Assembly: GCA_024397935.1 (NCBI GenBank)
Contig: CP073743.1
Span: 2,232,001-2,296,000 of the forward strand
DNA: 64,000 nt
From: a bacterium SCSIO 12844
Lineage (GTDB): Bacteria; Pseudomonadota; Gammaproteobacteria; Francisellales; Francisellaceae
Reading direction: 5' to 3'
The notes under the pieces were generated by a model that saw only the letters and a list, made by a program, of their open reading frames with translations, was not told the DNA's origin and did not search any database. The number at the start of each line of letters is the position of its first letter. The stretch's first letter is position 1. Positions 48,289-56,477 of this stretch are shown piece after piece. A program made the position numbers and the translations under genes.

Positions 48289-48767
48289 ATTCGCGCCCCT
48301 ATTTTACAAAACCTTACTCGCAAAAAAATTGTTACAACCCAAGATAACAATATTTATACAACCCGAAGGTTAACACATTAAACCTTTCGAACCATTATAA
48401 AATATAATCACACGCTGATCACGGCCACTTTTGTATCAGCTACTTTTAAAGATAACTACTTGATATAAGTTAAGTTAATTTTGAGAAAAAAATTTAATAT
48501 TACAAAATGATACAAAAATTCAAGCAAAAAGTCTTTTTGGATAGCGTTTTTGCTGCTCTATACCACTTATTACTAAATTGCGAAGTATTATAACATAAAT
48601 AATCAAAGAAAATATAACTAATTATCAAATATTACGCATATTACCTAACATCAATCATCACACCTTCTTTTGATCCATTTTAAGCTAAAACACAATGCGA
48701 TCAAAAATTAATCATTTATTTATATTTATTACAAAAAATACATATACTGGCGTGATTATTGATTGAA
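48289..48767. other. Gene-free region upstream of the tandem-repeat gene
   Basis: About 480 bases without a supportable open frame. It presumably holds the promoter for the tandem-repeat gene. An imperfect inverted repeat, GAAGGTT (48365-48371) with AACCTTTC (48381-48388), is the only structure seen. A GTTGTAACAA-type block just upstream of the start recalls GTTGCAAAAA blocks before icmC, but the match is weak. Confidence 0.4.
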
Positions 48768-48887
48768 TATTCCTTCTTCACCCTATATCTAGGCAAATAT
48801 GGAATTTGCCCAACCCATTTTAAAAATATCAATCATCATTCAACCATACGGGCAGAATCTATTTCTGCCCTAATAATCATTTCCGCC
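48768..48887. repeat. Direct repeat copy A next to the toxin-antitoxin pair
   Basis: About 120 bases that recur at 49853-49972 in the same orientation with roughly 80-90% match by eye. Shared blocks include CAAATATGGAATTTGCC and AATATCAATCATCATTCA. Each copy contains two hairpins. Here they are GGCAAAT/ATTTGCC (48792-48810) and GGGCAGA/TCTGCCC (48850-48870). Confidence 0.8.
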
Positions 48888-48905
48888 CTTATTAATTTAT
48901 TTTGA

Positions 48906-49397
48906 TTAATTTGCTACAATAGCTGACTCTATGCTCTTATAATCATTAACATCAGAAATAGATATTTTAAGAACTTTATTATCATTATGAATAAAATCAC
49001 ACTCTCTAATATTTATATAATAATTATAGAAATTAGACTGACCAAACATCTTTTCATAAATATATAATCGAATCATTTTCTCAATATTAATATCCATATT
49101 AGATGATTCATTCGCGCATTTTTCCCATTTAACAACAGCCACATGAGATTCTGAAACAACTTTAGACGCAAAATCTCTTAAAGTCATTGAAAAATAATGT
49201 CTAATAAATTTAATTTGATTACCTGTAAGCCTACTTGTATGACTTGCTAATGCTTTAACTGCTTCTTTAGCAACTTTTTCAACATCAACAATAGGCGCCC
49301 ATCCGTCAAGTAATTTTTCCAACTTAACTTCTTCTAACTCGACAGGAAAGCCTAAACCTTCATAAAGGTAGTTTTTTATAGTTTTTGTTTCCATCAC
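48906..49397 (-). CDS. Antitoxin of a DUF4258-type toxin-antitoxin pair
   Basis: A 163-residue predicted DNA-binding antitoxin. The central part is a helix-turn-helix (about 57-93: LTGNQIKFIRHYFSMTLRDF, ASKVVSESHVAVVKWEK), like the C-terminal domain of MqsA/YgiT-type antitoxins but without their zinc-binding CxxC domain. The N-terminal 50 residues (acidic, VELEEVKLEKLLDGW) probably bind the toxin. It starts seven bases after the toxin stop, giving the toxin-first order of MqsRA. It would repress its own operon in the usual scheme. The whole pair lies between two direct repeats. Confidence 0.7.
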   Translation of the reverse strand: MMETKTIKNYLYEGLGFPVELEEVKLEKLLDGWAPIVDVEKVAKEAVKALASHTSRLTGNQIKFIRHYFSMTLRDFASKVVSESHVAVVKWEKCANESSNMDINIEKMIRLYIYEKMFGQSNFYNYYINIRECDFIHNDNKVLKISISDVNDYKSIESAIVAN

Positions 49398-49404
49398 TTA
49401 CCTC

Positions 49405-49725
49405 TTAAATCAATTTAATTACTGTAATTATAGGCATTAAGTCCCCTTCAAAAGTAACAATAACTCTTATATGTTCATCATCCATATTTATACCCTCAAT
49501 ACAGTACTTCCAATCCTCTCTACCTTCTTGATAGCTATCTTTACTTTTATTTCTTCTACGATTATATCGTCGTTCACCTTTTAGTATTTTTATTACATCA
49601 ACTTCAGTTATACTTCTATCTTTTTGCCTTTTTCTTGCATGCAACAAAAAGCGATACTGCTTTTTATTAATTTTTTCTTCTAACAAAGAAAAAAGTACTT
49701 TATCATCCTTTTTAGGTGGCTTCAT
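49405..49725 (-). CDS. DUF4258-like toxin
   Basis: A small basic protein of 106 residues. The core reads FLLHARKRQKDRSITEVDVI, then a variable loop with RRYNRRRNKSKD, then WKYCIEG and IRVIVTFEGDLMPIITVIKL. The pattern of a strand with H-A/S-x-x-R, a helix with D-I/V, and a terminal I-x-V-V-T strand is that of DUF4258, related to RelE/MqsR-type RNases. mRNA cleavage is therefore likely but not shown. It is the first gene of the pair, with the HTH antitoxin seven bases downstream. Confidence 0.7.
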   Translation of the reverse strand: MKPPKKDDKVLFSLLEEKINKKQYRFLLHARKRQKDRSITEVDVIKILKGERRYNRRRNKSKDSYQEGREDWKYCIEGINMDDEHIRVIVTFEGDLMPIITVIKLI

Positions 49726-49852
49726 ATTTAAAGCAATACCTTATTTATTCAATCACTTAATAATAAGTATATCATAAATCAATTAAAAATGGTAACTAAG
49801 TTACCAAAATTAAATCTATATTAACAAACATATAAAACACACCTCAATTAAA

Positions 49853-49972
49853 TATTTTCTTCATTTTATATCTGGGCAAATATGGAATTTGCCCCAACCC
49901 ATTTAAAAAATATCAATCATCATTCATTTGTACGGGCAGACCTACGTGTCTGCCCTAATAATCCATTTACGC
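49853..49972. repeat. Direct repeat copy B next to the toxin-antitoxin pair
   Basis: Second copy of the 48768-48887 repeat. Its hairpins are GGGCAAAT/ATTTGCCC (49874-49894) and GGGCAGAC/GTCTGCCC (49934-49955). The second stem is one pair longer than in copy A because both sides changed together. The rest of the gap between 49726 and 50086 is AT-rich with no gene seen. Confidence 0.8.
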
Positions 49973-50086
49973 ATTATATAAATTTATAACAATAAACACC
50001 TTTAATTAACAAAATAACTATCTATTTTTGATCAATCAAACTATCCTGCACACTAATGAATTAAAATATGAATGATATATAAAATT

Positions 50087-51352
50087 ATGAACTTTGCATC
50101 ACTTAAGCTTATTCAACCATTACTTGAGGCACTAAAAACTCAAGGCTATAGTCAACCAACCCCAATCCAGAAAGAGGCAATCCCTGCTATTTTAAAAGGC
50201 AAAGATGTAATGGCCTCTGCACAAACAGGCAGTGGAAAAACTGCTGCATTTACCTTACCAATCATTCAAAAGCTTTCACAAGGTAATAATGTTCGCTCAA
50301 ATCAAACTCAAGCACTTATTCTAACACCAACTCGAGAGCTTGCTGCACAAATCGCACAGAATATTGAAGCCTACGGTCAAAATTTACCATTACGCTCCAC
50401 TGTTGTATTTGGTGGTGTTAAGATAAATCCTCAAATGATGAAACTACGCCGTGGTGTAAATATCTTAGTTGCGACACCAGGCAGGTTATTAGATCTCTAC
50501 CAACAAAATGCTATTAAATTTGATCAATTACGCTATTTTGTTTTAGATGAAGCTGACAGAATGCTTGATATGGGATTTATTCACGATATTAAAAAGATTA
50601 TAAAGCTACTACCTAATAAACGCCAAAACTTAATGTTTTCCGCAACCTTTTCAAATGACATCATCAAATTAGCCAAATCTATTGTACAAAACCCAGTGGA
50701 AATATCTACTTCACCAGTTAATAAAGCCACACCAACGGTTAAGCACTGGGTTGCCCCTGTTGATAAAAAACAAAAAACAGCCCTTCTAATTCATTTAGTC
50801 AAATCAAACAACTGGCAACAAGCCTTAGTTTTTACTAAAACCAAGCATGGAGCAAACACACTATCAAGAAAACTTAATCAAGCTAAAATAAAAGCTGATG
50901 CCATTCATGGCAATAAAAGTCAAAATGCACGAACAAAAGCATTAACTGACTTTAAAGACAACAAACTTCAAATTCTTGTTGCAACTGACATTGCTGCTCG
51001 CGGTTTAGATATTCACCAGCTGCCACAAGTTGTTAATTTTGATTTACCCCATGTAGCAGAAGATTATGTACATCGAATTGGACGAACTGGTCGTGCTGGC
51101 GCAACAGGAGAAGCCATTTCACTTGTTAGTGCTGACGAGTATAAGCAATTACAAGCAATTGAACGCTTAATAAATAAAATTCTTAAACGTGTGATTGTTG
51201 ATGGATTTAATCCCATTCATTCATTACCAGAGTCAAATATAAGCATATTATCTGCTAAAGTTAAAAAACCTAAAAAGCCTAAATTACAAAAATATGAACA
51301 TCGTGATGGAAAAAAACCTGTGCGTAAAAATTCAAAACAACGCAATATATGA
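50087..51352 (+). CDS. rhlE: DEAD-box RNA helicase, RhlE type
   Basis: An ATP-dependent RNA helicase of about 421 residues, involved in ribosome assembly or RNA decay. I choose ATG 50087 ([20 protein letters not shown]), which matches RhlE N-termini; an in-frame ATG five codons upstream is the alternative. Motifs in order are Q motif PTPIQKEAI, Walker [33 protein letters not shown] box [25 protein letters not shown] and [11 protein letters not shown] basic C-terminal tail rich in KKPKKPK follows. It stands alone between repeat copy B and a convergent response-regulator gene. Confidence 0.93.
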   Translation: MNFASLKLIQPLLEALKTQGYSQPTPIQKEAIPAILKGKDVMASAQTGSGKTAAFTLPIIQKLSQGNNVRSNQTQALILTPTRELAAQIAQNIEAYGQNLPLRSTVVFGGVKINPQMMKLRRGVNILVATPGRLLDLYQQNAIKFDQLRYFVLDEADRMLDMGFIHDIKKIIKLLPNKRQNLMFSATFSNDIIKLAKSIVQNPVEISTSPVNKATPTVKHWVAPVDKKQKTALLIHLVKSNNWQQALVFTKTKHGANTLSRKLNQAKIKADAIHGNKSQNARTKALTDFKDNKLQILVATDIAARGLDIHQLPQVVNFDLPHVAEDYVHRIGRTGRAGATGEAISLVSADEYKQLQAIERLINKILKRVIVDGFNPIHSLPESNISILSAKVKKPKKPKLQKYEHRDGKKPVRKNSKQRNI

Positions 51353-51354
51353 CG

Positions 51355-52095
51355 TTAATAAATCTTCTTAACTGGTGTCACAAATAAATAACCTTTGTTA
51401 CGTACTGATTTAATGTGATTAACTTGGTCTGTTGATTCGAGCTTTTTGCGTAGACGTGAGACAGCCACATCAACAGCTCTTAAACCAGCTGCATCATCTT
51501 TAAACCCTAGATTTTCACCAATCACTTCACGAGATAAAACTTCTGAATCACGCTTAACAAATAAAGTTAATAAGCGCACTTCGTTTTTTGTCAACGATAC
51601 ACTTTGATCACCATAACGTAATTGACCAGAAGTTGATGCAAAACTCCACAAATAAAAGCGATAAGTCACTTGACGTTGAGATAGGTACTGTTGATAAGCA
51701 CTTTCTAAGCGCATATATTCTCTTAGACGTGCACCTACCCTCGCTAAAAGTACTGCTGAAGAGCAACGTACATCTAAATAATCATCTACCCCTGCTTTAA
51801 AACTTAAACACTCAACAACTTCACTATGTATATCTGAATAAAGAATAACGGGATAATAAGGCTTAATCTGTTTTAACTTTTTACACACATCAACACCTCG
51901 CTGATCTGGTAAATCGGCACTAATTAAAAAAAGTGAGAACTCTTTAGATAAAACAGACTTGTTAAATAAGTCAACTGTATTTTCAGCCACAGTAATTTTT
52001 CTATAACTACCGCTTAATATCTCTTTAAGATTTTCCGTGCGATCTTTTCTGGCGTCTAAAATCACAAGCTGAACATTATCACCTACTTCTAGCAT
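51355..52095 (-). CDS. Atypical OmpR/PhoB-type response regulator
   Basis: A 246-residue regulator counted from ATG 52095. The N-terminal receiver-like domain (about 8-125) has lost key residues. The segment FSLFLISADLPDQRG places Ser59 where the phospho-acceptor Asp should be (four before Pro63). The acidic pair near the start is reduced to VILDA, and the lysine of the D-D-Y-x-x-K-P motif is Val109 in VDDYLDVRCS. The C-terminal winged-helix domain is well kept (SLTKNEVRLLTLFVKRDSEV, RAVDVAVSRLRKKLE, SVRNKGYLFV). It probably acts without phosphorylation. No kinase gene is adjacent, and it is divergent from the large dot/icm cluster, which makes that cluster a candidate target. Confidence 0.85.
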   Translation of the reverse strand: MLEVGDNVQLVILDARKDRTENLKEILSGSYRKITVAENTVDLFNKSVLSKEFSLFLISADLPDQRGVDVCKKLKQIKPYYPVILYSDIHSEVVECLSFKAGVDDYLDVRCSSAVLLARVGARLREYMRLESAYQQYLSQRQVTYRFYLWSFASTSGQLRYGDQSVSLTKNEVRLLTLFVKRDSEVLSREVIGENLGFKDDAAGLRAVDVAVSRLRKKLESTDQVNHIKSVRNKGYLFVTPVKKIY

Positions 52096-52101
52096 TATCA
52101 C

Positions 52102-52483
52102 ACACCTGGGTATCTAACATCTTAATTTTTAAACTACTATAGCAAACCCTATGCAAATAGTAATCACTTTTCTTAGTCTTCGGCTGATAATAATGGTATT
52201 TTATTTAGCTCTTGACAGGCGCCCATTATTATAGAAAATAGCCTATACGTCAAGAAAACTGTTAAATATAATCAAATATATGTTGCAAAAAAATCGCATG
52301 AAATATTACAATAATTTGACGTTTAAAATCAATTAATTAACCAAAATAAAAAACACATTATATTACAAAATTAAATTTCTATTTGTTGCAAAAATATCAT
52401 AGTTAACGGTACGATCTGCTTTATCAATTTTTGATTTTGAGTTTGAAAAATCGAAAAGTTTAAATTAGGGGCGAAGCAAAATT
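52102..52483 (+). promoter_or_regulatory. Divergent control region upstream of the dot/icm cluster
   Basis: This 382-base region contains no supportable gene. A candidate promoter is TTGACA (52212-52217) with AAAATA (52235-52240), 17 bases apart. TGTTGCAAAAA occurs twice in direct orientation (52281-52291 and 52384-52394) and could be a regulator site. The icmC ATG is preceded by TTAGGGGCGAAGC as ribosome binding site. Confidence 0.4.
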
Positions 52484-53068
52484 ATGAGTTATAACGGACA
52501 AGTGTGTGTTTTACCACCCGATGCATCATTTCCACAGTATGCTCAATATGCTATATGTAATATTGGAAATCCTAACTGGGGTTTGTATACACTAGTTGTT
52601 ACATTTGGTACACTTGCAGGTCTTTTGTTGGTGATCACTGGTTTTTACCGTTTACAGAAACACGGCAGACAACAACAGATGTTTCGTTATCATTCACCAT
52701 TAGCTACTTTTTTCTACCTGCTCTCAGGTGTAGCGCTTCTATCTTATACTGGCTTTTTCGAAATGCTTAGTTATACATTTTTTAGTAATTATGACTTTGC
52801 CAGTAACCCAATTGCACAGTATATGAAACCAATTGACTCTGGTGATACTGAAACAGCATTACAGTATTTAACTTATACCTGTTTAATTGTTATCGGCGCT
52901 ATTGCAGTAATACGTGGCATGCTTTCATTAATTAAACTTGGCGAAGGCCAAGGCGGTACTTCAGAAATAGCTTCTACCGTTACTTATATATGTGCTGGTG
53001 CCTGCGCCTTAAATGCACAAGTACTATTAAGCTTTTTTGGTATTTGGACAACAGGCGGTGGTAGTTAA
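52484..53068 (+). CDS. icmC: Dot/Icm inner-membrane protein DotE/IcmC
   Basis: A 194-residue protein with four predicted membrane helices (about 30-55, 76-100, 123-146 and 162-185), no signal peptide and a glycine/serine C-terminus. Length and pattern match Legionella DotE/IcmC (194 residues), and the next gene is the expected partner icmD. DotV is a homologous alternative name in the family, but the pairing with icmD favours icmC. It begins the plus-strand cluster. Confidence 0.8.
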   Translation: MSYNGQVCVLPPDASFPQYAQYAICNIGNPNWGLYTLVVTFGTLAGLLLVITGFYRLQKHGRQQQMFRYHSPLATFFYLLSGVALLSYTGFFEMLSYTFFSNYDFASNPIAQYMKPIDSGDTETALQYLTYTCLIVIGAIAVIRGMLSLIKLGEGQGGTSEIASTVTYICAGACALNAQVLLSFFGIWTTGGGS

Positions 53069-53139
53069 CAATAATTAAAATTAATTTAGTTAAAATAAGT
53101 TCAATCAACAACAAGCAACAACACTAAAGGAGTGTCAAA

Positions 53140-53556
53140 ATGAAAAAACAACTAATCATGAAGTCGATATTTGGTCTAGGCTTAATGGGTGGTCTTAGCT
53201 CTGCAGCATTAGCTGATACTGGCGGCAGTTTCTCAACTGGTAACTTCCAAACTTGGGCTACCAACATGATGACTACATTCAGTCAAGCGTCAACAGTTGC
53301 ATATGGTACAGCACTTACAATTGGTATTTTCTGTATTATGCTTGGTTTAATGGCCTGGAGAAAAGCTCACACAGCACAAGGTGCGCAAGGTGATCACGTT
53401 AAAAACGGTGGTGGTTTAATTGCTATCGGTATTTTCCTAGTCAGTTTAGTGCCGTTAACTCAGATGGTACAGGCGACATTAATGTCAGGCGCAGGTACTG
53501 ATCAATCAATGTTTACTGTAGATACTACAATCGATGGCGGCAGTACTCCTAGCTAG
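53140..53556 (+). CDS. icmD: Dot/Icm inner-membrane protein DotP/IcmD
   Basis: A 138-residue protein with a signal sequence (MKKQLIMKSIFGLGLMGGLS, cut likely after SAALA) and two later helices (about 52-72 and 92-112). Legionella IcmD has 132 residues with the same layout and follows icmC. AAAGGAG precedes the ATG. Two stem-loops follow the stop codon before dotD. Confidence 0.82.
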   Translation: MKKQLIMKSIFGLGLMGGLSSAALADTGGSFSTGNFQTWATNMMTTFSQASTVAYGTALTIGIFCIMLGLMAWRKAHTAQGAQGDHVKNGGGLIAIGIFLVSLVPLTQMVQATLMSGAGTDQSMFTVDTTIDGGSTPS

Positions 53557-53567
53557 TAATTAATAAT

Positions 53568-53650
53568 AATAGGTTGCTTTTAATAACCTATTTATAAATA
53601 CGCAGGGAAGCTATAACCCAAGTTTAATTTGAAATTAGGTTATAGCTTTC
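53568..53650 (+). terminator. Two consecutive stem-loops between icmD and dotD
   Basis: Stem 1: AATAGGTT (53568-53575) with AACCTATT (53585-53592), followed by TATAAATA. Stem 2: AAGCTATAACC (53608-53618) with GGTTATAGCTT (53638-53648), perfect over 11 pairs. Neither is followed by a long T-run. They may attenuate transcription or act as mRNA processing sites that set different levels for icmCD and the downstream genes. Confidence 0.5.
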
Positions 53651-53708
53651 TACTATATGAAACGATAGAATAATTTTAATAAAAACTAAAATATCGGACA
53701 TAATAACG

Positions 53709-54224
53709 ATGAAAAAAACACTGATAATACTTGGGATGATGACTCCACTACTTTATGGTTGCGCTTCTAATCCTAGTAATGACAAAAGCCTTGAGTATGG
53801 CCAACAGCAGCATTTAAATACCGTTGTGTTAAATAACATTTATTTATCTGCGCAACAAATTCAAGACTCTGTTAATACGCTTAATGGAGTAGAAAAGGCT
53901 CGTTATGGTTCTTCTGCATTGCCATTAGAAAACGTTAATGCACCTGAACTTGCAAGTAAAGAATTATCGGTTAGTTGGTATGGTCCGATTGAACCTTTAT
54001 TAAAACAAATTACTGACCTTATTGGTTATAAATTACAAGTCTATGGCAAGAAACCACCGTTTCCTGTCATTGTCAACTTAGGCAGCTCCAATAAAAATGA
54101 GAAAGCATCTGCCTTAAGTATTTTAAGAAATATTGATATACAATCAAAAAGTCAGGCTAAACTTTATGTTGATCCTGAAAATAAAATTATTAGTTTGAGG
54201 TATGTGAACAATGCTGTCAGCTGA
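53709..54224 (+). CDS. dotD: Dot/Icm outer-membrane lipoprotein DotD
   Basis: A 171-residue lipoprotein with the lipobox LLYGC (Cys18) after a short signal. The C-terminal domain (about 80-165: LSVSWYGPIEPLLKQITDLI, GYKLQVYGKKPPFPVIVNLG) is a secretin N0-like fold in the known DotD structure. DotD with DotC directs DotH to the outer membrane in Legionella (163 residues there). Its end overlaps dotC by 14 bases. Confidence 0.92.
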   Translation: MKKTLIILGMMTPLLYGCASNPSNDKSLEYGQQQHLNTVVLNNIYLSAQQIQDSVNTLNGVEKARYGSSALPLENVNAPELASKELSVSWYGPIEPLLKQITDLIGYKLQVYGKKPPFPVIVNLGSSNKNEKASALSILRNIDIQSKSQAKLYVDPENKIISLRYVNNAVS

Positions 54225-55017
54225 TAATTACTCCTTACAAGATTTAACCAATCTGCCAAATCAAGCTTATTATCAAAAAGATGAGCAAAAAGCAGATGAT
54301 AATATTCGTATGAAAGCAATTCAGCAAGCAGCTTTAGAGCTTGGCACACAAGCTGCGCTTGCCTGGAGTGCTAAAGTTATTGATAAACGCCTAGAGTCTA
54401 TGGCTCAAACGCTTAATCAAATGTATAACTTTAATAGCCTAATGCTTAAAAACCACGTTATGCCTCCTGTTATTGTACAAAGTAACAACTTAGTCAACAT
54501 GGGACCTAATGGTGATAAAATACGCTTAGGTGGAAAAAGCTACCGCATTGTTAAACAAGCAAGACTAGTCTCAGTAGCACCTACTTGGCGCGACTATCTG
54601 TGGATGAGTTACAAAACGCCTGAATTACCTAATAGAGTTTTAATGCCAGAAAATAATAATGAAAAGAAAGTCTGGGATGAAACCATTCAAAAAGCATGGT
54701 ATATGGGCATTCAGCAAGCAGAAGCAATTTATAAAATTAAAGTTAATGAGATTACGCGAGATTATAAAGGTATGTTACTATACCGTAATTTACTTGCAAA
54801 ACGTATGGTAAATCCACCATATGTAGAAAAGAGTCTTAAAGGTATTACTGGTAACGGTAATCAAATGGTGATTGATGATCAAAGCTGGACATTAACTGAC
54901 AAGCCACAACTTCAAACTGATAGTAACTTGTGGACACCAATTGTTGTTAATGACAGTAAAAAACCTCAAATTCAAGCACCGACTACTAAACAAAGTGATA
55001 AAAACACTAAAAAATAA
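54211..55017 (+). CDS. dotC: Dot/Icm protein DotC, lacking the usual lipoprotein leader
   Basis: A 268-residue DotC family protein. The core is recognisable: LTNLPNQAYYQKDEQ, MKAIQQAALELGTQAALAW, LMLKNHVMPPVIVQSNN, LRLVSVAPTWRDYLWM-like VAPTWRDYLWMSYK and MLLYRNLLAKRMVNPPYV. Legionella DotC (303 residues) is an outer-membrane lipoprotein with a signal peptide. Here the frame starts at MLSADNYSLQDLTNL with no hydrophobic leader or lipobox. In-frame stops lie just upstream inside dotD, and GAGGT is well placed for ATG 54211. Either export differs, or a leader was lost or altered by a sequence error. It would act with DotD and DotH. Confidence 0.88.
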   Translation: MLSADNYSLQDLTNLPNQAYYQKDEQKADDNIRMKAIQQAALELGTQAALAWSAKVIDKRLESMAQTLNQMYNFNSLMLKNHVMPPVIVQSNNLVNMGPNGDKIRLGGKSYRIVKQARLVSVAPTWRDYLWMSYKTPELPNRVLMPENNNEKKVWDETIQKAWYMGIQQAEAIYKIKVNEITRDYKGMLLYRNLLAKRMVNPPYVEKSLKGITGNGNQMVIDDQSWTLTDKPQLQTDSNLWTPIVVNDSKKPQIQAPTTKQSDKNTKK

Positions 55018-55083
55018 ATAAAAAAATAACAAACAAATTGATAACATATCACTAGAATAACAATAACTAAAAAGGTTGTATCA

Positions 55084-56187
55084 ATGCAAACACTACACGT
55101 TCCAAACGAACCGGTTTATTTCACACCGCCTACATTTGATGATCTTTTGATTCACTGCTGTAGTAGTAATGCTTCAGATATTACCATTCAAAGTAACCAT
55201 GCAATTATGGCTGAATGCCATGGTAAATTACATCGCGTCACTAAAAGAGATTTAACATTACAGGAAGTAAGTGATATTGCAAACCATATTTATGGTGCCA
55301 ATGCTGTCTCAAAAGTATTTAGCGGTACAGATGTTGACTCAAGTTATGAAACACGTAATCGTGCTAAAAATTATAAACAACGCTATCGTGTTAATATGAC
55401 TGCATGTCAAGTGCATGGGCATAAAGGCATACAAATTACTTTAAGGACGATACCTGATATACCACCAACATTAGAGTCAATGAACCTACCTGAAGAATTA
55501 ATTGATTCACTTGATATTCCACAAGGTTTATTTATTGTTAGTGGCGCAACAGGTTCTGGTAAAAGTACATTAATGGCGTCATTAGTTCGAAGCCTTGTTG
55601 AAAAACCTGAAAGTCATCTAAAAGTACTAACTTATGAATCTCCTATTGAATATGTATATGATGATGTCTATGGCGAAAATGCAATTGTCAGTCAAACTGA
55701 AATACCACGTTATTTACCAAGTTTCGCTTCTGGTGTTCGTAATGCACTACGCCGTAAGCCAGGCTTAATTTTAGTTGGTGAAGCAAGAGATTATGAGACA
55801 ATTTCATCTGTAATGGAGGCATCATTAACTGGACACCCTGTTTATACAACCGTTCATAGTAATGGTGTTGCAGATACTTTTAGACGTATGGTGACATTAT
55901 TTCCACATCTTGAACGTGATTCACGCTATTATGATTTAGTACAATCAACTAAAGTGATAATATGGCAAGCATTAGTGATAGGTAAAGATGGTAAACGATT
56001 ACCCGTTAGAGAGTATCTTGTTTTTACTAATGAAACAAAACGCAAAATGCTTTCAAGTTCAATTGATGATATTTACCCAACAATTAACCAGTTGCTTGAT
56101 GAAAATAAAACAGATATTAAATCTCAATCACAAAAATTGTACGAAAGTGGTAAAATTGATGAAACAGTCCTACAGCGATTTTGTTAA
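55084..56187 (+). CDS. dotB: Dot/Icm ATPase DotB
   Basis: A 367-residue hexameric cytoplasmic ATPase of the PilT/VirB11 group (Legionella 377). The N-terminal domain (about 1-110) contains DLLIHCCSSNASDITIQSNH. Walker A is SGATGSGKSTL near 152-161, followed by an Asp box around LKVLTYESPIEYVYD. Walker B and the His box are in KPGLILVGEARDYETI and LTGHPVYTTVHSNGV. In Legionella DotB moves to the channel with DotO to start substrate transfer. An AAAGGTTG box precedes the ATG. Confidence 0.96.
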   Translation: MQTLHVPNEPVYFTPPTFDDLLIHCCSSNASDITIQSNHAIMAECHGKLHRVTKRDLTLQEVSDIANHIYGANAVSKVFSGTDVDSSYETRNRAKNYKQRYRVNMTACQVHGHKGIQITLRTIPDIPPTLESMNLPEELIDSLDIPQGLFIVSGATGSGKSTLMASLVRSLVEKPESHLKVLTYESPIEYVYDDVYGENAIVSQTEIPRYLPSFASGVRNALRRKPGLILVGEARDYETISSVMEASLTGHPVYTTVHSNGVADTFRRMVTLFPHLERDSRYYDLVQSTKVIIWQALVIGKDGKRLPVREYLVFTNETKRKMLSSSIDDIYPTINQLLDENKTDIKSQSQKLYESGKIDETVLQRFC

Positions 56188-56225
56188 TTAAATGATAAAT
56201 ACGTAATATTAAGGTTATATGAAAA

Positions 56226-56477
56226 ATGATAAAAGATATTGGTGCCCACTGGCGAGACTCTGGTAGAAAGCCAAGATTATTTTGGATTGATGCCCGCGCA
56301 TTTATTCCCATCGTCTTTACAATCTTTCATTTCCGTGTTTGGACATTGATTTTATGTGCCTGTATTGTTATATTTTTTAGCATATTAGAGCGTTTTCATA
56401 TCCCTTTGACCGTTTTTATTAGATTATCGCGTGAGTTTTTTACTGGTCGCAAAAAACAGCGAGTTACACGTTTATGA
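56226..56477 (+). CDS. icmT: Dot/Icm protein IcmT
   Basis: A small membrane protein of 83 residues (Legionella 86). The family start AHWRDSGRKPRLFWIDARAF is well kept (about 7-26). Two close hydrophobic segments (about 27-39 and 42-58) and a basic C-terminus (SREFFTGRKKQRVTRL) follow. In Legionella icmT mutants are impaired in pore formation and egress. It overlaps dotL by four bases. Confidence 0.9.
   Translation: MIKDIGAHWRDSGRKPRLFWIDARAFIPIVFTIFHFRVWTLILCACIVIFFSILERFHIPLTVFIRLSREFFTGRKKQRVTRL

Noticed and set aside
48906-49397. Phage-type repressor
   Set aside because: The HTH protein is paired with a DUF4258-like toxin in toxin-first order, and no phage gene is nearby.
48768-49972. 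CRISPR array or insertion-sequence ends
   Set aside because: There are only two long copies, about 1.1 kb apart, with no spacers, cas genes or transposase.
52484-53068. Assignment of the first cluster gene as DotV
   Set aside because: DotV and DotE are homologous, but the following gene is IcmD-like, which favours the icmC-icmD pair.
54211-54300. Possible frameshift hiding a dotC leader
   Set aside because: No hydrophobic stretch or lipobox was apparent upstream, where the sequence codes for the conserved end of DotD. The start has a proper ribosome binding site. Kept as a question for read data, not called a pseudogene.
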